A stretch of DNA of 64,000 nt from Betaproteobacteria bacterium HGW-Betaproteobacteria-3 (GCA_002842205.1 PHCI01000016.1:22595-86594), one strand, 5' to 3'; shown: positions 9,628 through 19,652, counted from the stretch's first letter. Notes: generated from the sequence alone by a model not told the origin. Made by a program: numbers and translations.

Positions 9628-9630
9628 TCC

Positions 9631-9674
9631 TGCCCGGTTCGTCGTGTGCCCTCCCCGGCCAGACGAGCCGGGCA
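9631..9674 (+). other. Strong hairpin in the asd leader
   Basis: tgcccggttcgtc (9631-9643) pairs with gacgagccgggca (9662-9674), 12 canonical pairs plus one G-T, around an 18-nt loop. It begins three bases after the stop of the candidate leader peptide. Confidence 0.75.
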
Positions 9675-9704
9675 AACAGTCAGGCGTGGCACTGTTTATT
9701 TTTT
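9674..9704 (+). terminator. Terminator-like hairpin before asd
   Basis: aaacagt (9674-9680) pairs with actgttt (9691-9697) around a 10-nt loop, followed by ATTTTTT. It stands 14-22 bp before the asd ATG, so it could terminate or attenuate transcription into asd. The stem is short and AT-rich, so strength is uncertain. Confidence 0.5.
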
Positions 9705-9718
9705 GAAAGGGCGTTGAA

Positions 9719-10876
9719 ATGAGCAAGTTGGTTGGTTTGGTCGGCTGGCGCGGCATGGTCGGCTCGGTGTTGATGGACCGCATGCAGGCCGAGGGCGACT
9801 TCGAACTGATCGAGCCGCTGTTTTTCTCCACCTCCAACGCGGGCGGCAAGGCCCCGGCCATGGCGAAGAACGAGACCACCCTGAAGGACGCGACCGACAT
9901 CGACGCGCTCAAGCGCTGCGACATCATCCTGACGGCGCAAGGCGGCGACTACACCTCCGAGGTCTTCCCCAAGCTGCGCGCGGCCGGCTGGAAGGGCCAC
10001 TGGATCGACGCCGCCTCCACGCTGCGCATGAACGACGACGCCGTGATCGTGCTCGACCCGGTCAACCTGCCGGTGATCCAGAACGCGCTGGCCCGGGGCG
10101 GCAGGAACTGGATCGGGGGCAACTGCACGGTGAGCTGCATGCTGATGGGCGTGGGCGCGCTGTACAAGGCCGGGCTGGTCGAATGGATGAGCACGCAGAC
10201 CTACCAGGCGGCTTCGGGCGGCGGCGCGCAGCACATGCGCGAGCTGCTCACGCAATACGGCACGCTCAACGCCGAGGTGAAGGCCCTGCTGGACGACCCC
10301 AAGAGCGCCATCCTGGAGATCGACCGCAAGGTCATCGCCAGACAGCGCAACCTGAGCGGGGCCGAAACGGCCAACTTTGGCGTGCCGCTGGGCGGCTCGC
10401 TGATTCCGTGGATCGACAAGGACCTGGGCCTTGGCAAGGGTCGGGACGAGCCCGGCTGGGGCGTGTCCCGCGAAGAATGGAAAGGCATGGCCGAGACCAA
10501 CAAGATCCTGGGCCAGGGTGAGGGCTTCAACGCGCCGGCCGTTCCCGTGGACGGCTTTTGCGTGCGCGTGGGCGCCATGCGCTGCCACAGCCAGGCGCTG
10601 ACCTTCAAGCTCCGAAAGGACGTGCCCGTGGCCGACATCGAAGCCCTGATCGCCGCCGACAACGCGTGGGTCAAGGTCGTGCCCAACACGCGCGAGGCCA
10701 CCGTGCGCGATCTCACGCCCGTGGCCGTGACCGGCACCATGACCATTCCGGTGGGGCGCATTCGCAAGATGGCGATGGGCCCCGAGTACCTGGGTGCGTT
10801 CACCATCGGGGACCAGTTGCTCTGGGGCGCCGCAGAACCACTGCGTCGCATGCTGCGAATTTTGCTGTCGCATTGA
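9719..10876 (+). CDS. asd: Aspartate-semialdehyde dehydrogenase
   Basis: Reduces aspartyl phosphate to aspartate semialdehyde with NADPH, the branch point to lysine/diaminopimelate, threonine and methionine. The 385-residue protein has the nucleotide motif [10 protein letters not shown] (9-18), active-site Cys136 in [10 protein letters not shown], and the catalytic His region [10 protein letters not shown]. Length and the long C-terminal domain fit the Gram-negative E. coli-type enzyme. GAAAGGG precedes the ATG. The upstream hairpins suggest regulated entry. Confidence 0.97.
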   Translation: MSKLVGLVGWRGMVGSVLMDRMQAEGDFELIEPLFFSTSNAGGKAPAMAKNETTLKDATDIDALKRCDIILTAQGGDYTSEVFPKLRAAGWKGHWIDAASTLRMNDDAVIVLDPVNLPVIQNALARGGRNWIGGNCTVSCMLMGVGALYKAGLVEWMSTQTYQAASGGGAQHMRELLTQYGTLNAEVKALLDDPKSAILEIDRKVIARQRNLSGAETANFGVPLGGSLIPWIDKDLGLGKGRDEPGWGVSREEWKGMAETNKILGQGEGFNAPAVPVDGFCVRVGAMRCHSQALTFKLRKDVPVADIEALIAADNAWVKVVPNTREATVRDLTPVAVTGTMTIPVGRIRKMAMGPEYLGAFTIGDQLLWGAAEPLRRMLRILLSH

Positions 10877-11065
10877 ACTGGCACGGTCCCGACCGGGCGT
10901 CTGCAACCAAAAGCAACAAGACGTTGGTCGGAGACAACAGGTCGGCACCCGGAATCTGCCCTGAAGCTTGCCGCGGGGAACTTATGCAGCTTCTCAGCTT
11001 GTCAGCCTAAGCCATTGATGCTAATGTTGTTTCCACTACTCAGCGTCAAGGCGTACGTCTGCATT

Positions 11066-13675
11066 ATGAGAATAAATTTGCGCTTCAAGTCTGTCACCAA
11101 TTCACGCAAAGCCGGGTTTCCGCGCCACGGCTGGAAAGCGTCCGCACTGGCCACGGCCATGGCGTTGACTTTCGGCATGGCCAGCCTCGACGCGCATGCG
11201 CTGGCGCTGGGCCGCATCAACGTGCTGTCGGCACTGGGCGAGCCGCTGCGGGCCGAGATCGACATCCCCGACATCAACCCTGAAGAAGCGTCGAGCCTGC
11301 GCGCGACGGTTGCCCGACCTGAGGTGTTCCGCGCCTCGGGCCTGGACTACAACGTGATCGTCTCGTCAGTGGAGGTCACGCTTCTGAAACGGCCGGATGG
11401 CCGTTCCTATCTGCGTCTGACCAGCACCCGACCAGTCAACGACCCGTTTCTGGACCTGATCCTTGAAACCCAATGGTCATCAGGCCGCATCGTGCGTGAT
11501 TACACGATGCTGTTTGATCCGCCGAATCTGCGCCAACAGGCTGCGCCCGCGCCGACGGCCCCGCAAGTGGCCCCTGCGGCGGTCGCCCGGCCGTTGCCTT
11601 CTTCCCCGGCCGCTCCCGCGGCAACCATTGCCCCGGCTGCGACCGCCCCTGCGCGCCCCGCAGCACCGACCGCCAGCGCCAGACCGCCTGTGGTGGCGCC
11701 CCAACCGGCCGCCGCGCCGCCACCGGCCGACAGCCAGGTCACGGTCCGTTCTGGCGATACGGCGGGCCGTATCGCAGCGGCCAACAAAACCGACAGCGTC
11801 TCGCTCGACCAGATGCTGGTGGCGCTCCAGCGCAGCAACCCCGACGCCTTCATCAGTGGCAACATCAACCGGATCAAGGCCGGCGCCGTGCTGGACATCC
11901 CCACGGCCGCACAAGCCGCCGCCACCCCCGCAGACGAAGCGTCCCGAATCGTCATCGCGCAGAGCAAGGATTTCAACGAATTCCGGCGTCGCCTTGCTGA
12001 AAGCGCCACAGCGGCAGCAGGCACCGAGCCCAATCGCCAGGCCGGCGGCAAAGTCCAGGCCAGCGTCGAAGACAAGAAGCCTGCCGCTGCCGCGCCGGAC
12101 AAGCTCACGCTGTCCAAGGGTGGCGTGCAGGCCAAGGCCACCGAAGCCCAGATCGCCGCCAGCGCCCAAACCAGGGAGGCCACCGATCGGGCTGCCGAAC
12201 TGGCCCGCAACATTGGCGAACTGGCCAAGCTGCAAGGCGCACCCGGGGTTGCCGGTTCAACACCCGCGCTGGCAGCAAGTGCCGCAAAGCAGGGTGGCGT
12301 GAATGTCGTCACTGGCAGCCCGGCGGTGGTTGCACCGGCGGCCGTGGCCAGTGCCCCAGCACCGGCCGCCGAGGCGGCTGCACCGGCTGCAGTGGCCAGC
12401 AGCGCGACCACAACCGCTGAAGCAGCCCCGGCCGCTGCGGTTGTGGCCTCGGCGCCAGTCGCTGATGCGCCGGCACCGGTCGTCAAAGCGCGTGCGCCCG
12501 TCCCGGCGCCCGCCCCTGCCCCCGAACCCAGCCTGTTGTCTGAGATCATGGACAACCCCATGGCGCCGATTGCCGCGGGGGGATTGGTCGCCTTGCTGGC
12601 AGGTTTTGGTTTTTACCGCGCGCGCCAGCGCAAAAAGCCTGCGTCGGTGGACAGCTCTTTCCTCGAAAGCCGACTGCAGCCCGACTCCTTCTTTGGCGCC
12701 AGCGGGGGGCAGCATATCGACACCAAGGAAGCCGCCGCAACCGGTTCCTCCATGGTGTATTCACCCAGCCAGTTGGACGCTGCCGGCGATGTGGACCCGG
12801 TGGCCGAAGCCGACGTGTACCTGGCTTACGGGCGCGATCTTCAGGCCGAAGAAATCCTCAAGGAAGCCATGCGCACCACGCCAGGTCGCGTGGCGATCCA
12901 CGGCAAGTTGCTTGAGATCTACGCCAAACGGCGCGATATCAAGGCCTTTGAGGTGGTGGCCACCGAAGCCTACGGCCTCACGCAGGGCCAGGGCCTCGAA
13001 TGGGAGCAGATTTGCGAGCATGGCCGCGACCTCGACCCCGACAATCCGCTGTACCAACCCGGCGGCACGCCGCCGGTGCGGGCTGGCGCGGCGGTCGCCG
13101 TCCCCACCGCTTCGGGTTTCCATGCGCACACGGTGCCGGTCACCGGGCCCGCGCCGCTGGACTCGAAGTCACCGCCGGTCGATCTTGATCTTGACCTCGA
13201 TTTTTCGACCTCCGATCAGCCGGACGATGAACCCCGATTGACGCCTGTCGCCCCCCCTGTGGCGGCCTTCACGCCACCCGCCGCAGCACGCGCTGCGGCA
13301 CTGGCGCCCGAATTCCGGGTGCCGGCGCAGTCGTCCAGCTACGGCACCATCGACCTGTCCATGCCGGATCTGCCTCCGCTGGCCTCGACCACCGAGGCCG
13401 ACTCCACCCAGGCGCCCAGCGACTCCGGCATGATGGAATTCGACTTGGGCAGCCTGTCGCTGGACCTGGATCCGACCGTCGGCAACGGTGCCAAGCCCGA
13501 TCTGGCCGGAACCCCCGCCAGCGACGACCCGTTGGCCACCAAACTGGCGTTAGCCGAAGAATTCCTGTCCATCGGTGACGACGATGGTGCCCGTGCACTG
13601 GTGGAGGAAGTCGTGGCCGAAGCCTCGGGCGGCCTCAAATCCAAGGCGGAGAAGTTGCTGGCGGAAATTGGCTGA
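11066..13675 (+). CDS. fimV: FimV-like pilus assembly / polar hub protein
   Basis: Inner-membrane protein with a peptidoglycan-binding periplasmic part, needed in pseudomonads for type IV pilus assembly, twitching and polar organisation. From the ATG at 11066 (869 residues): signal region to about residue 45, a conserved ALGRINVLSALGEPLRAEID domain, a LysM-type segment (VRSGDTAGRIA..., about 223-275), a long Ala/Pro-rich linker, one membrane helix (about 497-515), a TPR-like cytoplasmic part and the FimV C-terminal domain (DPLATKLALAEEFLSIGD to the end). An earlier in-frame ATG at 11015 lies outside the normal signal peptide. The asd-fimV-truA order is conserved in beta- and gammaproteobacteria. 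Confidence 0.93.
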   Translation: MRINLRFKSVTNSRKAGFPRHGWKASALATAMALTFGMASLDAHALALGRINVLSALGEPLRAEIDIPDINPEEASSLRATVARPEVFRASGLDYNVIVSSVEVTLLKRPDGRSYLRLTSTRPVNDPFLDLILETQWSSGRIVRDYTMLFDPPNLRQQAAPAPTAPQVAPAAVARPLPSSPAAPAATIAPAATAPARPAAPTASARPPVVAPQPAAAPPPADSQVTVRSGDTAGRIAAANKTDSVSLDQMLVALQRSNPDAFISGNINRIKAGAVLDIPTAAQAAATPADEASRIVIAQSKDFNEFRRRLAESATAAAGTEPNRQAGGKVQASVEDKKPAAAAPDKLTLSKGGVQAKATEAQIAASAQTREATDRAAELARNIGELAKLQGAPGVAGSTPALAASAAKQGGVNVVTGSPAVVAPAAVASAPAPAAEAAAPAAVASSATTTAEAAPAAAVVASAPVADAPAPVVKARAPVPAPAPAPEPSLLSEIMDNPMAPIAAGGLVALLAGFGFYRARQRKKPASVDSSFLESRLQPDSFFGASGGQHIDTKEAAATGSSMVYSPSQLDAAGDVDPVAEADVYLAYGRDLQAEEILKEAMRTTPGRVAIHGKLLEIYAKRRDIKAFEVVATEAYGLTQGQGLEWEQICEHGRDLDPDNPLYQPGGTPPVRAGAAVAVPTASGFHAHTVPVTGPAPLDSKSPPVDLDLDLDFSTSDQPDDEPRLTPVAPPVAAFTPPAAARAAALAPEFRVPAQSSSYGTIDLSMPDLPPLASTTEADSTQAPSDSGMMEFDLGSLSLDLDPTVGNGAKPDLAGTPASDDPLATKLALAEEFLSIGDDDGARALVEEVVAEASGGLKSKAEKLLAEIG

Positions 13676-13711
13676 CGCCAACCGCGTCCGCGTGTTTTCG
13701 CTCATCCTGCT

Positions 13712-14494
13712 GTGAGGCTGGCGCTCGGCATCAGCTACAACGGCCAGGCCTTCGAAGGATGGCAGAGCCAGACCTCCGGGCGCACGGTGCAAGACCGCCT
13801 GGAGGCGGCCCTAGCGCAGTTCACCACCCATCCGGTTTCGACGCTCTGCGCGGGCCGCACTGACGCCGGCGTGCATGGCCTGATGCAGGTGGTGCACTTT
13901 GACACGCCGCTGGAGCGGCCCGTAGCTTCATGGGTGCGGGGCCCCAACCGGTATTTACCCCCTGACATCGCCGTGCAATGGGCCCACGCCGTGCCCACTG
14001 AGTTTCACGCCCGGGCCAGCGCAGTCGCCCGGCGCTACGCCTACATCCTGCTTGAATCCCCGGTGCGACCCAGCCTCGAGGCCGGTCGCGTCGGCTGGGT
14101 GTTCCGGCCACTGGACGCCGAGGCCATGCGCGACGCCGCGTCGCGGCTTTTGGGGGAACATGATTTCAGCTCGTTTCGCGCCTCCAGTTGCCAGGCTCTT
14201 TCGCCCGTCAAGACCCTGCGGCACATTGCTGTCTCGCGGCGTGGCGCCTATTGGCGCTTCGAGTTCGAGGCCAATGCCTTTTTGCACCACATGATCCGCA
14301 ACATCATGGGGTGCCTGGTGGACATCGGCCAGGGCAAACACCCGCCGCAATGGATGAGCGACGTCCTCGCGGCGCGCCACCGCGCCGTGGCCGCGCCCAC
14401 GTTCTCGCCTGCCGGGCTGTATTTTCTGGGCCCGGTGTACGACGCGCGGTGGGGCCTGCCCGACCGCACGGCTGCGTATGATTGGCTGCCATGA
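13712..14494 (+). CDS. truA: tRNA pseudouridine(38-40) synthase
   Basis: Isomerises uridines 38-40 in the tRNA anticodon arm. The 260-residue protein starts at GTG 13712 (RLALGISYNGQAFEGWQ, the normal N terminus). It has the catalytic Asp51 in CAGRTDAGVHG, the FHARASAVARRYAY motif and the C-terminal HHMIRNIMG. Its stop overlaps the trpF ATG (ATGA), and it sits 36 bp after fimV. Confidence 0.97.
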   Translation: MRLALGISYNGQAFEGWQSQTSGRTVQDRLEAALAQFTTHPVSTLCAGRTDAGVHGLMQVVHFDTPLERPVASWVRGPNRYLPPDIAVQWAHAVPTEFHARASAVARRYAYILLESPVRPSLEAGRVGWVFRPLDAEAMRDAASRLLGEHDFSSFRASSCQALSPVKTLRHIAVSRRGAYWRFEFEANAFLHHMIRNIMGCLVDIGQGKHPPQWMSDVLAARHRAVAAPTFSPAGLYFLGPVYDARWGLPDRTAAYDWLP

Positions 14495-15423
14495 CATCAA
14501 GCGTCAACAAAGCCCCCACGCTCCCCGCTTCGCATGGTTCGCTGCCCCCCGAGGGGGCGTCGCCTGCCTTGGGGCGGCCCGGCGGCAGTCTGCAAGCCCC
14601 CACGCTCCCCGCTTCGCGTGGTTCGCTGCCCCCCGAGGGGGCGTCGCCTGCCTTGGGGCGGCCCGGCGGCAGTCTGCAAGCCCCCACACTCCCCGCTTCG
14701 GCAGCGCGCAGAACCCGCATCAAGGTCTGCGGGCTGACGCGGGAGGACGACGTGGACGCGGCGGTTGCCGCCGGTGTCGATGCCGTGGGTTTTGTGATGT
14801 ACCGCCAAAGTCCCCGTTACGTGAGCCCGGCCCGGGCGGCCGAACTCGCCCGCCGCCTGCCCCCATTTGTCACGCCCGTGCTGCTCTTCGTGAACGAGGA
14901 TACTACAAATATAATAGCAGTCTGCGACCAATTGGCGGGGGCTATCATCCAATTTCATGGTGATGAGAGCCCGTCGCAGTGCCGGGCCGCGGCGCTCGCC
15001 ACACACCGCAATTTCCTGCGCGCGGCGCGAATTCCCCTGGACGGCGCCACGCCCTTTGACTTGGTAAAATTCGGACTGGCGTTCGCCGACGCGCAGGCCA
15101 TCCTGCTCGACGCCCATGTGGACGGTTATGGCGGCGCCGGAAAGACATTCAATTGGTCACTTCTTCCACCAAGCGTCAACGCTCACCTCGTCTTGAGTGG
15201 TGGACTCACGCCTGCAAACGTGGGCGATGGCATTTTGCAAGTGCGACCCCGTTGCCGGTCATTGGCCGTTGACGTGAGCTCGGGCGTCGAGGTTTCGGCG
15301 CCGGGCGGAGGCACCTTGAAAGGCATCAAGGACGCCGCAAAGATTCAACAGTTCGTCGCCGCCGTGCGCGCGGCCGACGCCCAACTTGCAGGTTCCAGTC
15401 ATGCTCCCCTACCAACAACCTGA
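14491..15423 (+). CDS. trpF: Phosphoribosylanthranilate isomerase with a repeat-derived N-terminal extension
   Basis: Third step of tryptophan synthesis from anthranilate. The catalytic barrel begins near residue 75 ([13 protein letters not shown], with the catalytic Cys) and has QFHGDE and the catalytic Asp of [11 protein letters not shown], then [10 protein letters not shown] and the phosphate loop AVDVSSGVE. Total length is 310 residues against about 205-220 for the family. The excess is an N-terminal tract of two 28-residue GC-rich repeats (APTLPAS...GGSLQ, residues 7-62) plus a partial third. A second repeat, the AT-rich element, sits in frame at residues 137-155. The ATG overlaps the truA stop; translation could instead start internally. 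Confidence 0.9.
   Translation: MTSSVNKAPTLPASHGSLPPEGASPALGRPGGSLQAPTLPASRGSLPPEGASPALGRPGGSLQAPTLPASAARRTRIKVCGLTREDDVDAAVAAGVDAVGFVMYRQSPRYVSPARAAELARRLPPFVTPVLLFVNEDTTNIIAVCDQLAGAIIQFHGDESPSQCRAAALATHRNFLRAARIPLDGATPFDLVKFGLAFADAQAILLDAHVDGYGGAGKTFNWSLLPPSVNAHLVLSGGLTPANVGDGILQVRPRCRSLAVDVSSGVEVSAPGGGTLKGIKDAAKIQQFVAAVRAADAQLAGSSHAPLPTT
14511..14700 (+). repeat. GC-rich 84-bp tandem repeat, 2.3 copies
   Basis: Units begin agcccccac at 14511, 14595 and 14679, an exact 84-bp period (28 codons, so the frame is kept). Each full unit contains cccccgaggggg and ccttggggcggcccggcgg. The same sequence class, inverted and diverged, lies at 57391-57655. Both lie at the N-terminal coding end of a gene. 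Confidence 0.9.
14901..14956 (+). repeat. AT-rich TAGC element, copy 3 (in frame inside trpF)
   Basis: Reads TACTACAAATATAATAGCAG, then TCTGCGACCAATTGGCGGGG, then GCTATCATCCAATTT. The flanking ATAGC and GCTAT are exact inverted repeats. It encodes the TrpF segment [16 protein letters not shown] just before the conserved QFHGDE. Confidence 0.85.
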
Positions 15424-16669
15424 TCCGACAGGTCATTTCGGCATCTACGGTGGCAGCTTCGTGAGCGAGACGCTCACGCACGCCATCAACGAACTGAAAG
15501 ACGCCTACGCCAAGTACCAGCACGACCCCGAGTTTCTGGCCGAATTCGATTACGAGCTCAAACATTTTGTGGGTCGGCCCTCGCCCATTTACCACGCCGC
15601 GCGGATGAGCCGCGAACAGGGCGGCGCACAGATCTACCTCAAGCGAGAAGACCTCAACCACACCGGCGCGCACAAGGTCAACAACACCATCGGTCAGGCC
15701 ATGCTGGCCCGCCGCATGGGCAAGCCGCGGGTGATCGCCGAAACCGGCGCGGGCCAGCACGGCGTGGCCACCGCCACCATCTGCGCCCGCTACGGGCTGG
15801 AATGCGTGGTGTACATGGGCAGCGAGGACGTCAAGCGCCAGAGCCCCAACGTCTACCGCATGCACCTGCTGGGCGCCAAGGTGGTGCCGGTCGAATCGGG
15901 CAGCAAGACGCTGAAAGACGCGCTCAACGAAGCCATGCGCGACTGGGTCACTAACGTGGCCAACACCTTCTACATCATCGGCACGGTGGCCGGCCCGCAC
16001 CCCTACCCGATGATGGTGCGCGACTTTCAAAGCGTGATCGGCAAGGAATGCATCGAGCAGATGCCCGAAATGCACCACGGCCGGCAACCTGACGCGGTGC
16101 TGGCCTGCGTGGGCGGCGGCAGCAACGCCATGGGCATCTTCCACCCCTACATTGGTTTTGAGAACACACGCCTGATCGGTGTGGAGGCGGCAGGTGAAGG
16201 CATGGACAGCGGCAGGCATTCGGCCTCGCTGCAGCGCGGCAGCCCGGGCGTGCTGCACGGCAACCGCACCTACATCCTGCAGGACGACAACGGCCAGATC
16301 ACCGAAACCCACAGCATCAGCGCCGGCCTCGACTACCCCGGCGTGGGCCCCGAGCACGCCTACCTCAAGGACATCGGCCGGGCCGAATACGTGGGCGTGA
16401 CCGACACCGAGGCGCTGGCAGCCTTCCATTACCTGTGCCGCACCGAGGGCATCATCCCTGCGCTGGAATCAAGCCACGCCGTGGCCTACGCCATGAAGCT
16501 GGCCAAAACCATGCGGCCCGACCAGTCCATTCTGGTCAACCTTTCGGGCCGCGGCGACAAGGACATCGGCACCGTGGCCGACCTCAGTCACGCCGAGTTT
16601 TATTGCCGGCCCTCCTGCCAGGGGCAGGCGGTCAAGGGCGGCGCACAGCCGGTGCAGGTGGTGAAATGA
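15401..16669 (+). CDS. trpB: Tryptophan synthase, beta subunit
   Basis: PLP enzyme joining indole and serine to make tryptophan. The 422 residues begin [19 protein letters not shown], show Lys92 in [13 protein letters not shown] (PLP Schiff base) and the phosphate loop [10 protein letters not shown], and end with [14 protein letters not shown] chose ATG 15401, which overlaps the trpF end by 23 bp; an upstream TTG at 15386 only adds MQVPV. Its stop overlaps the trpA start (ATGA). Confidence 0.98.
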   Translation: MLPYQQPDPTGHFGIYGGSFVSETLTHAINELKDAYAKYQHDPEFLAEFDYELKHFVGRPSPIYHAARMSREQGGAQIYLKREDLNHTGAHKVNNTIGQAMLARRMGKPRVIAETGAGQHGVATATICARYGLECVVYMGSEDVKRQSPNVYRMHLLGAKVVPVESGSKTLKDALNEAMRDWVTNVANTFYIIGTVAGPHPYPMMVRDFQSVIGKECIEQMPEMHHGRQPDAVLACVGGGSNAMGIFHPYIGFENTRLIGVEAAGEGMDSGRHSASLQRGSPGVLHGNRTYILQDDNGQITETHSISAGLDYPGVGPEHAYLKDIGRAEYVGVTDTEALAAFHYLCRTEGIIPALESSHAVAYAMKLAKTMRPDQSILVNLSGRGDKDIGTVADLSHAEFYCRPSCQGQAVKGGAQPVQVVK

Positions 16670-17475
16670 GCCGCATCACCCGTACCTTCACCGCGCTCAA
16701 GGCCCAGGGGCGCAAAGCGCTGATTCCGTATGTGACCGCCGGTTTTCCGTTTGCCGACATCACGCCCGAACTGATGCACGGCATGGTGGCCGCGGGCGCC
16801 GACGTGATCGAACTCGGCGTGCCGTTCAGCGACCCGTCGGCCGACGGGCCGGTGATCCAGAAGTCGGGCGAAAAAGCGCTGGCACTGGGCATCGGCATGG
16901 CGCAGGTGCTGGAGATGGTGCGCGTCTTCCGCCAGAAAGACACTGCCACCCCGGTGGTGCTCATGGGCTACGCCAACCCGGTGGAACGCTACAACCTCAA
17001 GCATGGGGCCGACCGCTTCATCGTGGATGCGTCGCAGGCCGGTGTCGATGGCGTGTTGATCGTCGACTATCCGCCCGAAGAGTGCGAACACTTTGCCGCG
17101 CAGCTGCGCGCGCACGACATGGACCTGATCTTTTTGCTCGCCCCTACCTCCACCGACCAGCGCATGGCCCAGGTGGCGCGGGTGGCCAGCGGCTATGTGT
17201 ACTACGTGTCGCTGGCCGGCGTCACCGGCGCCGGCAACCTCGACACCGGCGCCGTGGCCACCATGCTGCCCCGCATTCGCGCGCATGTGACAGTGCCGGT
17301 GGGCGTGGGCTTTGGCATCCGCGACGCCGCCACGGCGCGGGCCATCGGCGCCGTGGCCGACGCCGTGGTGATCGGCAGCAAGATCATCCAGCTGATCGAA
17401 GCACAACCGCGCGGCGAGGTCGTGGCCACGGCTTCAGGCTTCCTGCGGGAAATCCGCGCGGCGCTGGACGCATAA
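16666..17475 (+). CDS. trpA: Tryptophan synthase, alpha subunit
   Basis: Cleaves indole-3-glycerol phosphate and channels indole to TrpB. The 269-residue TIM barrel has the catalytic Glu49 in [11 protein letters not shown], Asp60 in DPSADGP, the [10 protein letters not shown] loop and the phosphate-binding [10 protein letters not shown]. It is translationally coupled to trpB by a 4-bp overlap. accD follows 23 bp later, the trpBA-accD order usual in this group. Confidence 0.98.
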   Translation: MSRITRTFTALKAQGRKALIPYVTAGFPFADITPELMHGMVAAGADVIELGVPFSDPSADGPVIQKSGEKALALGIGMAQVLEMVRVFRQKDTATPVVLMGYANPVERYNLKHGADRFIVDASQAGVDGVLIVDYPPEECEHFAAQLRAHDMDLIFLLAPTSTDQRMAQVARVASGYVYYVSLAGVTGAGNLDTGAVATMLPRIRAHVTVPVGVGFGIRDAATARAIGAVADAVVIGSKIIQLIEAQPRGEVVATASGFLREIRAALDA

Positions 17476-17498
17476 TCGCGTTCCCTGGAGAAAAACCG

Positions 17499-18371
17499 AT
17501 GTCCTGGCTAGAAAAACTGCTCCCCCCGAAGATCCAGCAAACCGACCCGACCGAGCGCCGCCAGGTGCCCGAGGGCCTGTGGATCAAATGCCCGAGCTGC
17601 GAGACCGTGCTGTACAAGGCCGATCTGGAACAGAACCAGAACGTCTGCCCGAGTTGCAACCACCACCATCGCATCGGTGCGCGCGCCCGGCTCGACGCCT
17701 TTCTGGATGCCGAGGGGCGCTACGAAATCGGTCAGGAAGTACTGCCGATTGATCCGCTGAAGTTCAAGGACAGCCGCAAATACCCCGAACGCCTCAAGGA
17801 AGCGCTGGAAAACACCGGCGAGACCGACGCCCTGGTCGTCCTGGGCGGTTCGGTGCTGAGCATCAACCTGGTGGCCGCCTGCTTCGAGTTCGATTTCATG
17901 GGCGGCAGCATGGGCTCGGTGGTGGGCGAGCGCTTTGTGCGCGGCGTGGAGGCGGCCATCGAACAGAAGGTTCCTTTCCTGTGCTTCACCGCCACCGGTG
18001 GCGCCCGCATGCAGGAGGGCCTGCTGTCCCTGATGCAAATGGCCAAGACCAATGCCGCCCTGACGCGACTGGCCAAGAAAGGCCTGCCCTACATCAGCGT
18101 CCTGACCGACCCGACCATGGGCGGTGTGAGTGCCGGCTTTGCCTTCCTGGGCGACGTGGTGATTGCCGAGCCCAAGGCGCTGATCGGCTTTGCCGGCCCA
18201 CGGGTGATCGAATCCACGGTGCGGGTGACCCTGCCCGAAGGCTTTCAGCGTGCCGAATTCCTCCAGCAAAAGGGCGCGATCGACTTCATTTGCGACCGCC
18301 GCGAACTGCGCAAGACCGTGGCCAACACCCTGGCCATGCTGCTGCGTCAGCCGGCCGACGCGGTGGCCTGA
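17499..18371 (+). CDS. accD: Acetyl-CoA carboxylase carboxyltransferase, beta subunit
   Basis: Forms with AccA the carboxyltransferase that makes malonyl-CoA for fatty-acid synthesis. The 290 residues begin [12 protein letters not shown], followed by the N-terminal zinc ribbon (C31, C34, C50, C53) that only bacterial AccD carries. The crotonase-like core follows, with [12 protein letters not shown] and [19 protein letters not shown] precedes the ATG. It ends 16 bp from the convergent yggT-like gene. Confidence 0.98.
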   Translation: MSWLEKLLPPKIQQTDPTERRQVPEGLWIKCPSCETVLYKADLEQNQNVCPSCNHHHRIGARARLDAFLDAEGRYEIGQEVLPIDPLKFKDSRKYPERLKEALENTGETDALVVLGGSVLSINLVAACFEFDFMGGSMGSVVGERFVRGVEAAIEQKVPFLCFTATGGARMQEGLLSLMQMAKTNAALTRLAKKGLPYISVLTDPTMGGVSAGFAFLGDVVIAEPKALIGFAGPRVIESTVRVTLPEGFQRAEFLQQKGAIDFICDRRELRKTVANTLAMLLRQPADAVA

Positions 18372-18387
18372 GCAGCACGCAACTGTC

Positions 18388-18936
18388 TCAGAGCAGCACC
18401 TGACGCTGCAATTCGGCCAGCACCATCGCGGCCACCTGCAACAGCACCAGCACCGCCAGCGGTGAAAGGTCGATTCCGCCAACCAGGGGAATCATGCGCC
18501 GGAACGGCCTCAAAATCGGCGCGGCCAGCCGCTCCACGATGCTCGCCAGCGGTGAATTCGACTGTACCCACGACAGGATGACCGCCACGACCAGCAGCGC
18601 CGTGATCCCGGAAACCGCCAGGCGCGCCACGCCAAACACGGCCAGAACCAGCACCCCGCCGAAGTGGACCGAGCCCCCCGCGATCAGCCACAGCAGGGTG
18701 AACTGCGCCAGCTCCAGCAAAAACACGGCCACCAGGCTGGCCAGATCCCAGCGCCCCACCGACCGGACCACACGGCGCAAAGGCAACACCAGCCAGTCGG
18801 TGAGCGCAAAAATCAGCCGCCCCACCGGGTTGCCAAACGGAATGCGCTGGTGCTGCATGTAAAGGCGCAGCAGGCACGCGCCGCCCAGCAGGCCGGTTGC
18901 GATGTCGAGCAGGAAGGAAAGGATTTGGTAGGCCAT
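18388..18936 (-). CDS. YggT-family integral membrane protein
   Basis: A 182-residue hydrophobic protein from the ATG at 18936 (MAYQILSFLLDIATGLLGG). It has two repeats of the YggT type, each with a membrane helix pair followed by an amphipathic PxxRxVRxxG segment (LPLRRVVRSVG and APILRPFRRMIPLVGG). The family is linked to cell-envelope or division-related functions in some bacteria, but its biochemical role is unsettled. It converges on accD and diverges from the Lon-N-domain gene 52 bp away. Confidence 0.85.
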   Translation of the reverse strand: MAYQILSFLLDIATGLLGGACLLRLYMQHQRIPFGNPVGRLIFALTDWLVLPLRRVVRSVGRWDLASLVAVFLLELAQFTLLWLIAGGSVHFGGVLVLAVFGVARLAVSGITALLVVAVILSWVQSNSPLASIVERLAAPILRPFRRMIPLVGGIDLSPLAVLVLLQVAAMVLAELQRQVLL

Positions 18937-18988
18937 GTTGGAAGGGCAATCAGGTCGTGGGATGATAGCTGCACAGGATTTTTGTGCC

Positions 18989-19627
18989 ATGTCCAATTCC
19001 CTCACACTGTCTTCCCTGCCCCTGTTTCCGCTGGGCACCGTGCTGTTTCCGGGTGGTTTGCTGCCGTTGCGGATTTTCGAGGTGCGCTACCTCGACATGA
19101 TCTCGCGCTGCCACAAGGCCGGCGCCCCGTTCGGTGTGGTGTCGCTCACGCAAGGCAGCGAGGTTCGGCACGCCAACGGTGGGCCCGAATCGTTCAGCGA
19201 TGTAGGCACACTGGCCACGATCGCGGGGCTCGAAACCCCGCAGCCGGGGTTGCTGCTGGTGCGGGGCGAGGCCGCGCAGCGGTTTCGCATCACACGCCGC
19301 CAGCAGCTGCGCCACGGCCTCTGGGTTGCCGACGTGAACCGCCTGGACGACGACATGGCCGTGCCCGTGCCCGAAGACCTGCAGGAGACCGCGCGCGCCC
19401 TGGGCCGCCTGATCGAGTCGCTGAAGCAGCGCAGCGCGCCGCAAGGGCAATTGCCGCTGATGCCGCCCTACCGCCTGGACGATTGCGGCTGGGTGGCCAA
19501 CCGCTGGTGCGAACTGTTGCCACTGCCGCTCAAGCTCAAACAGCAGTTAATGGAGCTGGAGAACCCGTTGATCCGGCTGGAGCTGGTGAGCGACGTGCTG
19601 TCACGCACCGGGATTGCCAGCGATTGA
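18989..19627 (+). CDS. Lon protease substrate-binding (N-domain) protein
   Basis: A 212-residue stand-alone version of the Lon N-terminal domain, without ATPase or protease domains. The typical opening LPLFPLGTVLFPGGLLPLRIFEVRYLDMI is present in pieces, and a helical C-terminal half follows. Its role, perhaps substrate recognition or stress response, is not established. The ATG at 18989 is chosen because the family motif begins about 10 residues later. Repeat copy 4 lies 25 bp after its stop. Confidence 0.85.
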   Translation: MSNSLTLSSLPLFPLGTVLFPGGLLPLRIFEVRYLDMISRCHKAGAPFGVVSLTQGSEVRHANGGPESFSDVGTLATIAGLETPQPGLLLVRGEAAQRFRITRRQQLRHGLWVADVNRLDDDMAVPVPEDLQETARALGRLIESLKQRSAPQGQLPLMPPYRLDDCGWVANRWCELLPLPLKLKQQLMELENPLIRLELVSDVLSRTGIASD

Positions 19628-19652
19628 ATTCAGTGCCCCACCCTGATTTGCT

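Larger units (their letters stand above)
9348..9718. other. leuB-asd intergenic region (371 bp)
   Basis: This gap holds repeat copy 2 (about 9389-9449), a TACAAT box (9512-9517) without a good -35, a possible 33-codon leader (9526-9627), a strong hairpin (9631-9674) and a second hairpin with a T-run (9674-9704). asd starts 14 bp after the T-run with GAAAGGG as its ribosome binding site. Confidence 0.7.
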
